From the NCBI GenBank assembly GCA_945872875.1, contig CAMCBB010000027.1, positions 1-18,084 on the forward strand: a stretch of 18,084 nt of DNA, in the 5' to 3' direction. The position numbers were made by a program, and so were the translations under genes. The stretch comes from Flavobacterium psychrophilum (lineage in GTDB: Bacteria; Bacteroidota; Bacteroidia; Flavobacteriales; Flavobacteriaceae). A model generated the notes under the pieces. It was not told the origin of the DNA. It saw only the letters and a list, made by a program, of their open reading frames with translations, and made no database searches. How positions within the stretch are numbered: position 1 is the stretch's first letter; each line of letters begins with the position of its first letter. Shown in pieces: positions 17,339 through 18,084 of the stretch.

Positions 17339-17870
17339 AATAAGAGTATTTATTTACCCAAAGTATCCACAGCATAAAAACAAATCCGTATATAACTAAA
17401 GGGAAAATGATATCATGAAAAATGGATTTGTTATTTGGAAAATTATGTAGGGCCACGCACAATAAAGCTATTCGGATAATATTCATAAAATAAATGAGTA
17501 GGCTTCCGCAAATAATAAAAAATATAGTTGGCTTAAGTTTGCCTGAAAAGGCAATAATAAAACTAATAAATAAAATAATTATACTTAATGCGTTGCATCC
17601 TTCAATAACTCGAGCGGTCCATTTGCCTTGATAAAAAAGTTTAACACTTGCTTCTTTAGAATTGCTTTCAGTGAAGGAATAGTTGTCAATAAGAGAAAGC
17701 ATTTTTTGTGATTGATTGGCTACCAGTTGAGTAAAATCATCCACTTCCATTTTATTTACATCAAATTGACTTAAATAACTTTGATAAATAAAAGTCAAAA
17801 TTAAATAGCTTGCTGCAAATTTGGCAAGAAATAATAAAAAGGGTTTATATTGAATGAAATAATCTTTCAA
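17313..17870 (-). CDS. xrtF: Exosortase family protein XrtF
   Basis: Exosortases are integral-membrane cysteine transpeptidases that cleave sorting tails from exported proteins, usually together with exopolysaccharide or surface assembly. This 185-residue protein has the catalytic triad in its expected places: Cys92 in EGCNALS, Arg133 in NIIRIALL and His152 in FHDIIFP, with at least five hydrophobic helices around them. It is the compact flavobacterial F type. The start is a TTG at 17870: the frame is closed by TAA four codons upstream and the next in-frame Met is at residue 41, past the first helix. No cognate sorting-tail protein lies within the window. The downstream associated gene overlaps by 26 bp. 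Confidence 0.92.
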   Translation of the reverse strand: MKDYFIQYKPFLLFLAKFAASYLILTFIYQSYLSQFDVNKMEVDDFTQLVANQSQKMLSLIDNYSFTESNSKEASVKLFYQGKWTARVIEGCNALSIIILFISFIIAFSGKLKPTIFFIICGSLLIYFMNIIRIALLCVALHNFPNNKSIFHDIIFPLVIYGFVFMLWILWVNKYSYYAEKPATK

Positions 17871-17917
17871 AATTGAATTTTAACAATTATAATGTAAATG
17901 TAAGAAATTGCAATTGT

Positions 17918-17925
17918 TACTTTTG
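17918..17925 (+). promoter_or_regulatory. -7 element for the GAF-domain gene
   Basis: TACTTTTG matches the TAnnTTTG element and lies 18 bp before the ATG at 17944 in the divergent gap between xrtF and the GAF gene. The -33 TTG is absent at the standard distance (ATG occupies it), so the promoter may be moderate. Confidence 0.45.
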
Positions 17926-17943
17926 TAAAAAAAATAGTAAAAA

Positions 17944-18084
17944 ATGAATTTTGACGAATTAAAACCTAAAGTTGCTGAATTGTTATCACAAAATGACTTG
18001 AATAGAGATGATAAATTGCAAAATTTATGTCAGTTTTTATCGGATTCGGTTTCCTATTATAATTGGGTAGGATTTTATTTTGCC
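17944..18084 (+). CDS. GAF-domain protein, probable free-methionine-R-sulfoxide reductase (partial)
   Basis: Only the first 47 residues are in the window; the gene runs off the right edge. They read MNFDELKPKVAELLSQND followed by a helical stretch and SYYNWVGFYFA. The NW-x-GFY segment after an N-terminal helix is the opening of the GAF domain in free-methionine-(R)-sulfoxide reductases (the E. coli MsrC/YebR type), which repair oxidised free methionine in the cytoplasm. The catalytic cysteines lie beyond the window, so the enzyme activity cannot be confirmed. Other GAF proteins are possible. It is divergent from xrtF across a 73-bp gap, with a -7 element at 17918-17925. Confidence 0.78.
   Translation, partial: MNFDELKPKVAELLSQNDLNRDDKLQNLCQFLSDSVSYYNWVGFYFA

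Overview
The window comes from a low-GC Bacteroidota genome, most likely a flavobacterium (Flavobacteriaceae). The pointers are strongly AT-rich coding sequence, Bacteroidota-type promoters (TTG then TAnnTTTG), almost no visible Shine-Dalgarno sequences, and several family-restricted genes: an LptC lipoprotein in a coaX operon, an XrtF exosortase with its partner, a HYC_CC_PP protein and a DUF2490 protein. Family names are recalled from sequence signatures; no database search was run. The region reads as chromosomal housekeeping and envelope DNA. I see no insertion sequence, phage gene, integrase, CRISPR array or attachment site.

Left end (1-400): a probable fragment of a plus-strand gene end, an AT-rich non-coding stretch with an 8-base C tract and a palindrome, a strong hairpin terminator, and tRNA-Phe(GAA) on the minus strand with its own good promoter.

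453-7945 (+): a tightly packed envelope-biogenesis run. It holds coaX (type III pantothenate kinase), a FadL-like outer-membrane barrel protein, a secreted TPR protein, the LptC lipoprotein of the LPS exporter, a small membrane protein and a CNNM/CorC (hemolysin-family) transporter. After a 100-bp gap comes a PpiD/SurA-type periplasmic prolyl isomerase. Gaps in the first six genes are 15 bp or less, or overlaps, so one transcript is likely. The group supplies outer-membrane assembly functions.

8162-10135 (+): groES-groEL, with a candidate heat-shock control region upstream that lacks CIRCE but has an inverted repeat and a sigma-54-like element. A bidirectional terminator separates groEL from the convergent dedA gene (10186-10863, -).

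10968-14613 (-): a probable metal-handling outer-membrane operon, read right to left: a HYC_CC_PP cysteine-rich exported protein, a TonB-dependent receptor with a Cys-Cys pair in its plug, a secreted heavy-metal-associated (CxxC) protein, and a DUF2490 barrel protein. Its promoter lies so close to the first ATG that the mRNA may be leaderless.

14666-16853 (-): two overlapping nuclease genes, an ATP-cone fused to an Mrr-like PD-(D/E)XK nuclease followed by a beta-CASP metallo-beta-lactamase nuclease. This is the best candidate for an undescribed functional module in the window.

16892-17870 (-): the exosortase XrtF and its associated membrane protein, overlapping each other, with xrtF starting at TTG. 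A divergent GAF-domain gene (probable free-methionine-R-sulfoxide reductase) starts at 17944 and runs off the end.
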